This document shows positions 8,909 through 16,849 of a stretch of DNA of 64,000 nt, piece by piece. The DNA is from Duganella sp. Root336D2 (lineage in GTDB: Bacteria > Pseudomonadota > Gammaproteobacteria > Burkholderiales > Burkholderiaceae_D). Location of the stretch: contig NZ_LMDB01000022.1 in assembly GCF_001425005.1 (NCBI RefSeq), positions 125,264-189,263 on the forward strand. Direction: 5' to 3'. Made by a program: the position numbers and the translations under genes. The notes beneath the pieces were generated by a model. It saw only the letters and a program-made list of their open reading frames with translations, made no database searches and was not told where the DNA came from. Every line of letters starts with the position of its first letter. Within the stretch, counting starts at the first letter, position 1.

Positions 8909-10507
8909 ATGAGCACTATCGATCACGCACACGATCACGCCCACGGCGACCACGATCACGCACACGATCACCCACACGGCCTGAGCCGTTGGCTGTTCGC
9001 GACCAACCACAAGGACATCGGTACCCTGTACATGTGGTTCTCGTTCATCATGCTGCTGTCCGGCGGCGTGCTGGCACTGATGATCCGTACCGAACTGTTC
9101 AAACCGGGCCTGCAGTTCTTCCAGCCTGAGTTCTTCAACCAGCTGACCACCATGCACGGCCTGGTGATGGTGTTCGGCGCCATCATGCCGGCCTTCGTCG
9201 GCTTCGCCAACTGGATGATCCCGCTGCAGATCGGCGCATCCGACATGGCGTTCGCGCGCATGAACAACTTCTCGTTCTGGCTGCTGCCGCCTGCCGCGAT
9301 CCTGCTGGCCGGCTCGTTCTTCGTGCCTGGCGGCGCGACCGCTGCCGGCTGGACCCTGTACGCTCCGCTGTCGACCCAGATGGGCATCGGCATGGACATG
9401 GGTATCTTCGCCATGCACATCATGGGCGCGTCGTCGATCATGGGTTCCATCAACATCATCGTCACCATCCTGAACATGCGCGCTCCCGGCATGACCCTGA
9501 TGAAGATGCCGATGTTCTGCTGGACCTGGCTGATCACCGCCTACCTGCTGATCGCCGTGATGCCGGTCCTGGCAGGCGCCATCACCATGACCCTGACCGA
9601 CCGTCACTTCGGCACCTCCTTCTTCAACGCCGCCGGCGGCGGTGACCCGGTCATGTACCAGCACATCTTCTGGTTCTTCGGCCACCCGGAGGTGTACATC
9701 ATGATCCTGCCGGCCTTCGGCATCGTGTCGCAGATCATCCCGGCCTTCGCCCGCAAGCAGCTGTTCGGCTACGCTTCGATGGTGTACGCCACCGCGTCCA
9801 TCGCGATCCTGTCGTTCATCGTCTGGGCCCACCACATGTTCACCACCGGCATGCCGGTGACCTCGCAGCTGTTCTTCATGTACGCCACCATGCTGATCTC
9901 CGTGCCGACCGGCGTGAAGGTCTTCAACTGGATCGCGACCATGTGGAAAGGCTCGATGACCTTTGAAACCCCGATGCTGTTCTCGGTCGGCTTCATCTTC
10001 GTGTTCACCATGGGCGGCTTCACCGGCCTGATGCTGGCCGTGACCCCGGTCGACATCCAGCTGCAGGATACCTACTACGTGGTGGCGCACTTCCACTACG
10101 TGCTGGTGGCAGGTTCGCTGTTCGCGCTGTTCGCAGGCTTCTACTACTGGGTTCCGAAGTGGACCGGCCACATGTACAACGAGACGATGGGCAAGGCCCA
10201 CTTCTGGCTGTCGCTGATCACCTTCAACGTGACCTTCTTCCCAATGCACTTCCTGGGCCTGGCCGGTATGCCGCGTCGTTACGCCGACTACCAGGCGCAG
10301 TTCACCGACTTCAATTCGATCGCGTCGATCGGTGCCTTCGGTTTCGGCCTGAGCCAGGTGTTCTTCCTGTTCTGCGTGGTACTGCCAACCATCCGTGGCG
10401 GCAAGCAGGCGGAAGCGAAGCCATGGGATGGCGCTGAAGGCCTGGAGTGGACCGTGCCGTCGCCGGCGCCGTTCCACACCTTCGAAACGCCACCGACTGT
10501 CAAGTAA
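8909..10507 (+). CDS. ctaD: Cytochrome c oxidase subunit I
   Basis: This is the catalytic heme-copper subunit, 532 aa with about 12 transmembrane helices, carrying heme a, heme a3 and CuB. The CuB/Tyr region reads [17 protein letters not shown], with WAHHMFTTG after it. The heme a/a3 histidine pair is in the [12 protein letters not shown] segment. An unusual feature is the first 25 residues, which contain about nine histidines alternating with Asp and Ala before the standard [14 protein letters not shown] start. It lies 13 bases after coxB. Confidence 0.98.
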   Translation: MSTIDHAHDHAHGDHDHAHDHPHGLSRWLFATNHKDIGTLYMWFSFIMLLSGGVLALMIRTELFKPGLQFFQPEFFNQLTTMHGLVMVFGAIMPAFVGFANWMIPLQIGASDMAFARMNNFSFWLLPPAAILLAGSFFVPGGATAAGWTLYAPLSTQMGIGMDMGIFAMHIMGASSIMGSINIIVTILNMRAPGMTLMKMPMFCWTWLITAYLLIAVMPVLAGAITMTLTDRHFGTSFFNAAGGGDPVMYQHIFWFFGHPEVYIMILPAFGIVSQIIPAFARKQLFGYASMVYATASIAILSFIVWAHHMFTTGMPVTSQLFFMYATMLISVPTGVKVFNWIATMWKGSMTFETPMLFSVGFIFVFTMGGFTGLMLAVTPVDIQLQDTYYVVAHFHYVLVAGSLFALFAGFYYWVPKWTGHMYNETMGKAHFWLSLITFNVTFFPMHFLGLAGMPRRYADYQAQFTDFNSIASIGAFGFGLSQVFFLFCVVLPTIRGGKQAEAKPWDGAEGLEWTVPSPAPFHTFETPPTVK

Positions 10508-10516
10508 GCAAGCACC

Positions 10517-10633
10517 ATGTCCGACCCGAAGAAGCCGAATGGCAACCTGCGACTGGCCCTGATCTTGCTGTCGGTCGCCGTAGTGTTCTTTGTTTCCGTC
10601 ATCGGCAAGCAATGGATGCTGGGGCACCACTGA
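10517..10633 (+). CDS. Cytochrome oxidase small assembly protein (38 aa)
   Basis: This short gene reads MSDPKKPNGNLRLALILLSV and then a hydrophobic segment ending KQWMLGHH. It is a one-helix membrane protein with a positively charged N-terminus. Tiny genes like this lie between ctaD and ctaG throughout the Burkholderiales and are annotated as a small oxidase assembly protein; the exact role is not established as far as I know. It begins 9 bases after the ctaD stop, and its stop is one base before the ctaG start, which fits a tightly packed operon. Confidence 0.8.
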   Translation: MSDPKKPNGNLRLALILLSVAVVFFVSVIGKQWMLGHH

Positions 10634-10634
10634 A

Positions 10635-11183
10635 ATGAGCAGCGAGGACAGCGGCAGCAACAGGAAGCTGCTCGGCAAGCTGGTAGTCATCGCCGTCATG
10701 ATGTTCGGCTTTGGCTACGCGCTGATTCCGGTATACAAGCACCTGTGCGAGGTGCTTGGCCTGAACCTGATCGATGGCAAGCCGCAGGAAGTTGCCAAGA
10801 ACAGCCAGGTCGACATGAGCCGTGAAATCACGGTGGAGCTGGTCAGCAATGTGCAGGGCACCTTGCGTTTCCGCGCCACCCGGAATAGTGTGACTGTGCA
10901 CCCTGGAGAAATGACGACGGTGGTGTACGAGGTAGTCAACAGCGTGGCCCGCGCGGTCAAGGCGCAAGCCGTCCCGAGCTACACGCCGATGGAAGTAACG
11001 CCGCATTTCAAGAAGGTGGAATGCTTCTGCTTCAAGGAGCAGACGCTGAAGCCGAACGAGGCGCGGCAAATGCCCGTGGTGTTCTTCATCGATCCGGCGG
11101 TGCCGAAGAGCGTGAAGACCGTCACCCTGTCGTACACCTTTATCGAGGCGGGCGGCCTGGGCAACCAGACAGCGGCCAACTAA
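10635..11183 (+). CDS. ctaG: Cytochrome c oxidase assembly protein CtaG (Cox11)
   Basis: This membrane-anchored copper chaperone delivers copper to the CuB site of subunit I. The 182-aa product has one N-terminal transmembrane helix (about 15-35) and a periplasmic immunoglobulin-like domain. The copper-binding CFCF motif has Cys130 and Cys132, and a further conserved cysteine (Cys38) follows the helix. I start at the ATG at 10635, one base after the previous stop, because MSSEDSGSNR leads straight to the helix; an upstream in-frame ATG would overlap the 38-aa gene. Confidence 0.95.
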   Translation: MSSEDSGSNRKLLGKLVVIAVMMFGFGYALIPVYKHLCEVLGLNLIDGKPQEVAKNSQVDMSREITVELVSNVQGTLRFRATRNSVTVHPGEMTTVVYEVVNSVARAVKAQAVPSYTPMEVTPHFKKVECFCFKEQTLKPNEARQMPVVFFIDPAVPKSVKTVTLSYTFIEAGGLGNQTAAN

Positions 11184-11192
11184 GGAAGGCAG

Positions 11193-11378
11193 ATGGGATC
11201 GTTTTTGTATTCGATGAAAGCAGTGATCTGGTCGTTCTTCGGCCTGCGCCGCAAAAGCGATTTTGAGCAGGACCAGGAGAAGATCAAGCCGGTCCACATC
11301 ATTGTCGCCGGACTGCTGGGCGCGGCCCTGTTCATCGGCTTGCTGGTTTCGATCGTAAAACTCGTGGTTTCAAAGTAA
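11193..11378 (+). CDS. DUF2970 family small membrane protein
   Basis: This 61-aa protein has one C-terminal transmembrane helix (VHIIVAGLLGAALFIGLLVS) and an N-terminal stretch MKAVIWSFFGLRRKSDFE typical of DUF2970. The family sits in cox operons of betaproteobacteria between ctaG and ctaE; its biochemical role is not known. It begins 9 bases after ctaG and is preceded by an AAGGA ribosome site. A role in oxidase assembly or stability is inferred from position only. Confidence 0.85.
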   Translation: MGSFLYSMKAVIWSFFGLRRKSDFEQDQEKIKPVHIIVAGLLGAALFIGLLVSIVKLVVSK

Positions 11379-11405
11379 CTATTACAGGATTTTAGGGAGA
11401 ACAAG

Positions 11406-12269
11406 ATGAGCTCTAATAACGCCGCGGCACCGTACTACTTCGTGCCTGGTCCTTCCAAATGGCCGATGCTGGCAGGTATTTCCCTGCTGGTGACCATGAT
11501 CGGCGCATCGGCCTGGGTCAATGATGCTCCCTGGGGCATGATCGTCAATAACATCGGTATCGCCATGACCCTGGCCGTGCTGTACTTCTGGTTCGGCGAC
11601 GCGATCTCCGAGTCCGAAAAAGGCCTGTACTCCAAGCGCATCGACCTGTCCTATCGCTGGTCGATGGGCTGGTTCATCTTCTCCGAAGTGATGTTCTTCG
11701 GTGCCTTCTTCGGTGCGCTGTACTATGCACGCCAGATCACCATGCCTTGGCTGGGCGACCTGGACCACAAGATCATCTGGCCCGATTTCGCTGCCGCCTG
11801 GAACGGCAACGTCGGTCCTGCCGGCACCGTGGACAGCTACACCCCAATGGGCCCGTTCCCGATCCCGACCATCAATACCGCGCTGCTGCTGGCTTCGGGC
11901 ATGACCCTGACCATCTCCCACCACGCGCTGCAAGCTGCCAACCGCTCCAAGGCGATCTTCTGGCTGGCTGCTACCGTGCTGCTGGGTGCAACCTTCATGG
12001 GCTTCCAGGCTTATGAATACATGCACGCTTACAGCGAACTGAACCTGAAGCTGACCTCGGGCATCTACGGCTCCACCTTCTTCATGCTGACCGGCTTCCA
12101 CGGTTTCCACGTGACCATGGGCGCGATCATGCTGTCCGTCGTGCTGTACCGCCTGATCCGCGGCGACATGAGCGCCGAACACCATTTCGCCTTCGAAGGG
12201 GCGGCATGGTACTGGCACTTTGTTGACGTTGTCTGGCTGGGCCTGTACGTCGTCGTGTACTGGATGTAA
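11406..12269 (+). CDS. ctaE: Cytochrome c oxidase subunit III
   Basis: This is the third core subunit of the aa3 oxidase, 287 aa with seven transmembrane helices. Typical features are the FSEVMFFGAFFGALYYAR segment, the HHALQAANR helix, GFQAYEYMHA, and the C-terminal FEGAAWYWHFVDVVWLGLY. It is the last gene before the terminator at 12295, so coxB to ctaE form the structural block of the locus. A GGGAGA ribosome site precedes the start. Confidence 0.97.
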   Translation: MSSNNAAAPYYFVPGPSKWPMLAGISLLVTMIGASAWVNDAPWGMIVNNIGIAMTLAVLYFWFGDAISESEKGLYSKRIDLSYRWSMGWFIFSEVMFFGAFFGALYYARQITMPWLGDLDHKIIWPDFAAAWNGNVGPAGTVDSYTPMGPFPIPTINTALLLASGMTLTISHHALQAANRSKAIFWLAATVLLGATFMGFQAYEYMHAYSELNLKLTSGIYGSTFFMLTGFHGFHVTMGAIMLSVVLYRLIRGDMSAEHHFAFEGAAWYWHFVDVVWLGLYVVVYWM

Positions 12270-12272
12270 GAC

Positions 12273-12291
12273 GCGGGTATAATTTACCCGC
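12273..12291. repeat. Perfect 7-bp inverted repeat after ctaE
   Basis: GCGGGTA at 12273-12279 pairs with TACCCGC at 12285-12291 around a 5-base AT loop. It lies 4 bases after the ctaE stop and just before the main terminator. It may stabilise the 3' end of the message or be part of a tandem termination region. Confidence 0.45.
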
Positions 12292-12294
12292 AAG

Positions 12295-12354
12295 AAAAAG
12301 CCGCATCGGCCAGAACGCGCCCCAGGTCGCGCTCTGTGCCGATGTGGCTTTTTT
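12295..12354. terminator. Bidirectional terminator between ctaE and DUF2909
   Basis: The left arm (12295-12310, AAAAAGCCGCATCGGC) pairs with the right arm (12338-12354, GCCGATGTGGCTTTTTT) with one mismatch. There is a T-run on the plus strand and an A-run on the other side. It can stop ctaE transcription rightwards and DUF2909 transcription leftwards, and it splits the cox locus in two. Confidence 0.85.
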
Positions 12355-12368
12355 GCATTTGAGGTGGC

Positions 12369-12569
12369 TTACCTGATGCCGGTTGGCTTGATGTAGCCGA
12401 GCTTTGCCAGCACCAGGATGGTGACGAACAGCGCGATCGAAAAGCCGACGCGCAGCGCAAAAGCACGCACCATTTTCGGGTTGGCGGACTTGCTGCGCAT
12501 CATGCTGATAAAGGCTGAAGCCAGGCTGCCGATGATCAGCACGAAGGCTGCGGCGACGAAGTATTTCAT
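12369..12569 (-). CDS. DUF2909 family twin-transmembrane protein
   Basis: This 66-aa protein has two transmembrane helices joined by a short basic loop (MMRSKSANPKMVRAFALRVG) and ends KPTGIR, the typical DUF2909 tail. These genes are common in cox loci of beta- and gammaproteobacteria; the function is unknown. I use the ATG at 12569, which starts MKYFVAAAF; the frame extends 9 codons upstream without family similarity. It is transcribed against the cox genes and is divergent from surf1 across only 34 bases. Confidence 0.85.
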   Translation of the reverse strand: MKYFVAAAFVLIIGSLASAFISMMRSKSANPKMVRAFALRVGFSIALFVTILVLAKLGYIKPTGIR

Positions 12570-12603
12570 GGTAATTGGACGGTATCTTGGGAACACTTAT
12601 TGT

Positions 12604-13329
12604 ATGGCATTCCGCTTCCGGCTGATCCCCTTCCTGGCCACCATGGTGCTGGTGGCGATCGGCGTTGGCGCCGGCCGCTGGCAGGATGGCCGTGCCGCCC
12701 AGAAGCTGGCGCTTGAAGCGCGCCTGGCGGCCGGCAATGCCGCCGCTCCGCTGGCGCTGGGTGCCGCGCCGGTGGTGGCGGCTGAGGTGGAATTCCGCCG
12801 CGTGCGGCTGCGGGGGGAGTGGGTCGGCAACTGGCCGGTCTACCTCGACAACCGTCCCCGCGCGGGAAAACCCGGCTTCTACCTCCTGATGCCTTTGCGC
12901 CTGGCCGGCAGCGACATGCACGTGCTGGTGGCGCGCGGCTGGCTGCCGCGCGATATGGCCGAGCGCAGCAAATTGCCATCCTATGCCACGCCGGCCGGAC
13001 CGGTGGCGGTCGAGGGCATCGCGCGCCTGGCGCCGGGCCATGTGATGCAGCTGGGCGAGGCGCCCAAGCTGGCACCGGGCGCCATCGTGCAGAATGCCGA
13101 TGCGGCGGCCATGGCTGCGGCGACCGGCTGGAAGTTCCAGCCGCTGGTGGTCGAGCAGACGACGCCGGATGGCGCGGCCGCCACCGGCGAAGCGCTGCAG
13201 CGCGACTGGCCGGCACCCGCGATGGGCGCCGACAAGCATAAAGGTTACGCCTTCCAGTGGTACGCACTGGCGGCAATGGCAGTACTTTTCTTTGTATTCA
13301 CCGGATTGAGAAAAAGTGGAAAACGCTAA
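12604..13329 (+). CDS. SURF1 family cytochrome oxidase assembly protein
   Basis: Surf1 (Shy1) helps insert heme A into subunit I. The 241-aa product has an N-terminal transmembrane helix, a periplasmic domain with the family motifs GRWQDGRAAQK, YLDNRPRAGKPGFYLLMPLR and VARGWLPRD, and a second helix at the C-terminus after GYAFQWYALA. I start at the ATG at 12604; the open frame reaches back to 12418, but that overlaps the DUF2909 gene on the other strand. Its 3' end overlaps the next gene by 14 bases. Confidence 0.93.
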   Translation: MAFRFRLIPFLATMVLVAIGVGAGRWQDGRAAQKLALEARLAAGNAAAPLALGAAPVVAAEVEFRRVRLRGEWVGNWPVYLDNRPRAGKPGFYLLMPLRLAGSDMHVLVARGWLPRDMAERSKLPSYATPAGPVAVEGIARLAPGHVMQLGEAPKLAPGAIVQNADAAAMAAATGWKFQPLVVEQTTPDGAAATGEALQRDWPAPAMGADKHKGYAFQWYALAAMAVLFFVFTGLRKSGKR

Positions 13330-13918
13330 ACAAGACGAGAACCAGCGCCGCCGTGGCCGCTGGAGCATGTTCGCGGTGCTGCTGGTGTGCGCCGCACCGA
13401 TCATTGCCTCCTACATCACGTATTTCGTCATCAAGCCGGAGGGCCGCACCAACTACGGCGACCTGCTCGACCCGCGCATGCACCCGATCCCTGCCATGTC
13501 CAGCACCACCGTCGACGGCAAGCCGCAAACGCTGGACGACTTCAAGGGCAAGTGGCTGATGGTCAAAGTGGGCGGCTCGGCCTGCGACCAGAAATGCCAG
13601 GACATGCTGTTCATGATGCGCCAGCTGCGCACCATGCAGGGCAAGGAAGCCGACCGCATCGAGCGCGTGTGGCTGATCACCGACCAGGAGCCGCTGGAGA
13701 CCTTCATGCTGCGCGTCAACGACGGCACCCGTTTCCTGCGTGCGCCGGCCGATGTGGTGGGCAAGTGGCTGCCACTGGAGAAGGGCGGCAAGGTGGAAGA
13801 GCATATCTACCTGATCGATCCGCTGGGGCACCTGATGATGCGCTTCCCGAAAGACGCTGACCCGGCCAAGGTGAAGAAGGACCTGGGCAAGGTGCTCAAG
13901 GCTTCGGCCATCGGTTAA
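13316..13918 (+). CDS. Membrane-anchored thioredoxin-fold protein of the cox assembly cluster
   Basis: This 200-aa protein starts with a GTG inside the end of surf1 (14-base overlap), which suggests translational coupling. It has a basic N-terminus, one transmembrane helix (about 18-40) and a periplasmic domain. That domain resembles a distant SCO/thioredoxin fold, with GSACDQKCQDMLFMM giving Cys90 and Cys94 in a CxxxC spacing like Sco1 and a YLIDPLGHLMMRF strand near the end. The conserved Sco1 histidine is not obvious. Genes of this kind lie between surf1 and ctaA in Burkholderiales; a redox or copper role is inferred. Confidence 0.7.
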   Translation: MENAKQDENQRRRGRWSMFAVLLVCAAPIIASYITYFVIKPEGRTNYGDLLDPRMHPIPAMSSTTVDGKPQTLDDFKGKWLMVKVGGSACDQKCQDMLFMMRQLRTMQGKEADRIERVWLITDQEPLETFMLRVNDGTRFLRAPADVVGKWLPLEKGGKVEEHIYLIDPLGHLMMRFPKDADPAKVKKDLGKVLKASAIG

Positions 13919-13928
13919 GGCGGGCGCA

Positions 13929-15068
13929 ATGGACCATAATTCCTTTGCCCATATGGCGATTACGGCGCTGCTGGTGGCGTCGCTGCCGCTGTCCGCCGTC
14001 TGGATTTCCAGGGACACCAACAAGTACCGCAAGCTGGTCTGGATCGCGGTCTTTTTGACTTTCGACCTGATCGTGTTCGGCGCCTTCACGCGCCTGACCG
14101 ATTCTGGCCTGGGTTGCCCGGATTGGCCGGGCTGCTACGGCGCAGCCAATCCCTTCGTCGCGCACGAACAGATCCGCGCCGCCGAATCGCTGATGCCGAC
14201 CGGTCCGGTCACCATGATGAAGGCCTGGATCGAGATGATCCACCGCTACCTGGCCATGGGCATCGGCGTGCTGATCGTGGCCATGATGGGCGTGGCGTGG
14301 TGGCGTTCGACCGGCCGCGGCCGCGCCGGAGCCGGTGCCGGCATGGCGCGCCGTATTCCGCCGGGCTTCCCGACTTTCCTGTTCTTCTTCATCCTGCTGC
14401 AGGGCGCGTTCGGCGCCTGGACCGTGACGCAGAAGCTGCAGCCGATCTTCGTTACCGGCCACCTGGTGCTGGGCATGTCCCTGCTGGCGTTGCTGGCCTG
14501 GTTCGGCGGACGGGAAGACCAGCTGCACTCGCCGCTGGCGCGCGCTGCCGGCTCGCAGATGGCGCGCCTGGGACGCATCCGCCTGCTGGCGGCGCTGTCG
14601 GGCGTGGTGCTGCTGGCGCAACTGGCGTTGGGTGCCTGGGTCAGCTCGAACTATGCGACGCTGGCCTGCACCGAATTCCCGACCTGCGCCGGCGCCTGGG
14701 TGCCGCCGATGGACTTCGAGCATGGTTTCCACCTCTGGCGCGAGCTGGGCAAGACCGCCGCCGGCCACTACCTGCCATTTGAGGCGCTGACGGCGATCCA
14801 TTGGGTGCACCGCAATTTCGCCGCCCTGGTGGTGCTGGTGCTGGGCGCAACCGCCTGGCAGGCCTGGCGCGTCAACGGCCTGGGCAAGCATGCGCGCTGG
14901 ATGGCGGCGCTGCTGGCATTGCAGGCATTTACCGGCGTGGCAACCATTTATTTCAACTTCCCGCTGGCCATTGCCGTGGTCCATAACGCGGGGGCGGCGG
15001 CCCTGGTGCTGTTGCTGACCATGATAAACTACAGGGCTAAGTACCTGGCTGCCCCCGCCTACCAATAA
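13929..15068 (+). CDS. ctaA: Heme A synthase (CtaA/COX15)
   Basis: This membrane monooxygenase converts heme O to heme A. The 379-aa product has eight transmembrane helices. Family motifs include [20 protein letters not shown] near the N-terminus and the histidine-bearing segments [32 protein letters not shown] and [10 protein letters not shown], which hold the heme ligands. It follows the thioredoxin-fold gene by 10 bases and precedes ctaB by 2 bases. Confidence 0.95.
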   Translation: MDHNSFAHMAITALLVASLPLSAVWISRDTNKYRKLVWIAVFLTFDLIVFGAFTRLTDSGLGCPDWPGCYGAANPFVAHEQIRAAESLMPTGPVTMMKAWIEMIHRYLAMGIGVLIVAMMGVAWWRSTGRGRAGAGAGMARRIPPGFPTFLFFFILLQGAFGAWTVTQKLQPIFVTGHLVLGMSLLALLAWFGGREDQLHSPLARAAGSQMARLGRIRLLAALSGVVLLAQLALGAWVSSNYATLACTEFPTCAGAWVPPMDFEHGFHLWRELGKTAAGHYLPFEALTAIHWVHRNFAALVVLVLGATAWQAWRVNGLGKHARWMAALLALQAFTGVATIYFNFPLAIAVVHNAGAAALVLLLTMINYRAKYLAAPAYQ

Positions 15069-15070
15069 CA

Positions 15071-15946
15071 ATGAAATCCTCCACCTCCCGCATGGCCCAG
15101 TACTGGGCCCTGACCAAGCCGCGCGTGACGCAGCTCGCCGTGTTTTGCGCCGTCATCGGCATGTTCCTGGCGAGCGACGGCATGCCTGACTGGCACGTGG
15201 TGATCGCGGCCACTGCCGGCATCTGGCTGCTGTCCGGCGCGGCGTTTGCCGTCAACTGCCTGGCCGAGCGCGAAATCGATGCGCGCATGGCGCGTACCGC
15301 GCGCCGCCCGATGGCGATGGGCGAGATCACCGTGCCCCAGACCGTGGTGTTTGCCGCAGTGATCGGCGGCGCCGGCATGTGGATCCTGCACCAGCTGGTC
15401 AACCCGCTGACCATGTGGCTGACCTTTGTCACCTTCGTCGGCTACGCCGTGATCTACACCATGATCCTGAAGCCGGCTACGCCGCAGAACATCGTGATCG
15501 GAGGCCTGTCCGGCGCCATGCCGCCGGCACTGGGCTGGGCCGCCATCGCCAACGACGTGCCGATGCAAGCCTGGCTGCTGGTGCTGATCATCTTCGTCTG
15601 GACCCCGCCGCACTTCTGGGCGCTGGCGATGTACCGCAAGGCCGACTACGAGCGTTCCGGCCTGCCGATGCTGCCGGTCACCCACGGCATGGGCTTTACC
15701 GCCTTCCACGTCTGGCTGTACTCGATCATCCTGGCCGCCACCACGCTGCTGCCGTTCGCCGTGAAGATGAGCGGCCTGATTTACCTGTTCAGCGCGATTG
15801 CCCTGAACGCGGTATTCTTGTCCTACGGCTGGCGCATCTACAAGCATTACAGCGATATCGTGGCGCGCAAGGCATTCACCTGGTCCATCATCTACCTGTC
15901 GCTGCTGTTCGCGGCGCTGCTGGTCGACCACTACTTCAAGTTCTGA
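15071..15946 (+). CDS. ctaB: Protoheme IX farnesyltransferase (heme O synthase)
   Basis: This UbiA-superfamily membrane enzyme farnesylates protoheme to heme O, the substrate of CtaA just upstream. At 291 aa it has the usual size. The two aspartate-rich/polar motifs are visible: [19 protein letters not shown] and, later, [19 protein letters not shown]. The first is the heme-O-synthase version of the prenyl-binding motif. It starts 2 bases after ctaA. Confidence 0.96.
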   Translation: MKSSTSRMAQYWALTKPRVTQLAVFCAVIGMFLASDGMPDWHVVIAATAGIWLLSGAAFAVNCLAEREIDARMARTARRPMAMGEITVPQTVVFAAVIGGAGMWILHQLVNPLTMWLTFVTFVGYAVIYTMILKPATPQNIVIGGLSGAMPPALGWAAIANDVPMQAWLLVLIIFVWTPPHFWALAMYRKADYERSGLPMLPVTHGMGFTAFHVWLYSIILAATTLLPFAVKMSGLIYLFSAIALNAVFLSYGWRIYKHYSDIVARKAFTWSIIYLSLLFAALLVDHYFKF

Positions 15947-15951
15947 ATACG

Positions 15952-16527
15952 ATGAAAAAACTGTTTGCGGCGCTGTTCATGCTGCTCGCGCTGGTGGCCT
16001 GCGGCGAGAAGCAGCTCAAGTTTGAAAACACCGACCTGACCGGCCTCGATTACGGCAAGGGCTTTTCACTGAACGACCATACCGGCAAGCCGGTGACGCT
16101 GGAATCCTACAAAGGCAAGGTAGTGGTGCTGTTCTTCGGCTTCACCCATTGCCCGGACGTGTGCCCGACCACCATGGCTGAAATGTCGGCCGTGATGAAG
16201 GAGCTGGGCCCGGACGCCGACAAGGTGCAGGTGCTGTTCGCCACCCTCGATCCTGAGCGCGATACCAAGGAACTGCTGTCGCAATACGTGCCGGGCTTCG
16301 ACTCGCGCTTCGTGGGCCTGTACGGCACGCCGCAGCAGGTTGCCGATACGGCGAAAGAGTTCAAGGTGTTCTACCAGAAGGTGCCGGGCAAGACTCCTGG
16401 CAGCTACACCATTGACCACACCGCCGGCAGCTATGTGTTCGACAAGGGCGGCAAGCTGCGCCTGTTCCTGCGCCACGGCGGCGGACCGGCGCCTATCGTG
16501 CACGACCTGAAGCTTCTGCTCGATTAA
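15952..16527 (+). CDS. SCO1/SenC family copper chaperone lipoprotein
   Basis: Sco proteins deliver copper to, or reduce, the CuA site of subunit II. The 191-aa product has a lipoprotein signal peptide with lipobox LVAC (Cys17), then a thioredoxin fold with the copper-binding CPDVC (Cys67, Cys71) and the third ligand His156 in YTIDHTAGSY. All three copper ligands are present. It starts 5 bases after ctaB and is the last gene of the surf1-sco block. The frame extends upstream inside ctaB, but the signal peptide fixes the start. Confidence 0.94.
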   Translation: MKKLFAALFMLLALVACGEKQLKFENTDLTGLDYGKGFSLNDHTGKPVTLESYKGKVVVLFFGFTHCPDVCPTTMAEMSAVMKELGPDADKVQVLFATLDPERDTKELLSQYVPGFDSRFVGLYGTPQQVADTAKEFKVFYQKVPGKTPGSYTIDHTAGSYVFDKGGKLRLFLRHGGGPAPIVHDLKLLLD

Positions 16528-16557
16528 TGCTGTTTTGTTGCCTAAAAATGACGAAAA

Positions 16558-16586
16558 TTGTAAGAGGAGAGAAAACAGCGTATAAT
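16558..16586 (+). promoter_or_regulatory. Strong sigma-70 promoter of the 54-aa gene
   Basis: TTGTAA at 16558-16563 and a perfect TATAAT at 16581-16586 are separated by 17 bases. Transcription would begin near 16593, giving a leader of about 34 bases with a GGAG ribosome site before the ATG at 16627. Confidence 0.75.
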
Positions 16587-16626
16587 CGCGGGTTGTCTAC
16601 CTATTTTTCAATTTTTGGAGCTATCT

Positions 16627-16791
16627 ATGACTGTCGCAGAACTTCTCGCTGAAGTGCAGGCACGGGCCGTAGACGATGAGCAGATTGCAGCGTTTCAGCA
16701 GCGTATGAAGGTTGCAGGGGAAGAGTTTGAGGCTCTTGTGCGTGAAAGTGCGCCGGACAAGGATACATTGGCGCGGACGTATAGCCTGTAA
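16627..16791 (+). CDS. Small protein of unknown function (54 aa)
   Basis: The product starts MTVAELLAEVQARAVDDEQ and ends LARTYSL. It is acidic, predicted helical, and has no membrane segment or cysteine. Evidence that it is real: a near-consensus promoter at 16558, a TTTGGAG ribosome site 4-9 bases before the ATG, and a perfect terminator 20 bases after the stop, so it forms its own one-gene transcription unit. I do not recognise the family. It separates the cox locus from the AT-rich accessory gene that follows. Confidence 0.7.
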   Translation: MTVAELLAEVQARAVDDEQIAAFQQRMKVAGEEFEALVRESAPDKDTLARTYSL

Positions 16792-16810
16792 TCCAACCTA
16801 TAAGATCACC

Positions 16811-16841
16811 AATAGCAGCCCATGGGCTGCTATTTTTTTTT
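16811..16841 (+). terminator. Perfect-palindrome intrinsic terminator
   Basis: The 24 bases at 16811-16834 form a perfect palindrome (12-bp arms centred on CATG), followed by an uninterrupted T-run of about 8-9 bases. It ends the 54-aa gene's transcript and lies only about 9 bases upstream of the ATG of the following accessory gene. Confidence 0.88.
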
Positions 16842-16849
16842 CCAAATCG

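Noticed and set aside
8810..10699. 629-codon frame antisense to ctaD
   Set aside because: It is the complement of a conserved subunit I gene; its His/Asp/Arg repeats only mirror the coding strand.
16712..16849. Upstream extension of the 685-aa gene
   Set aside because: It would run through the 54-aa gene and the terminator; the residues are basic and show no continuity with the fold.
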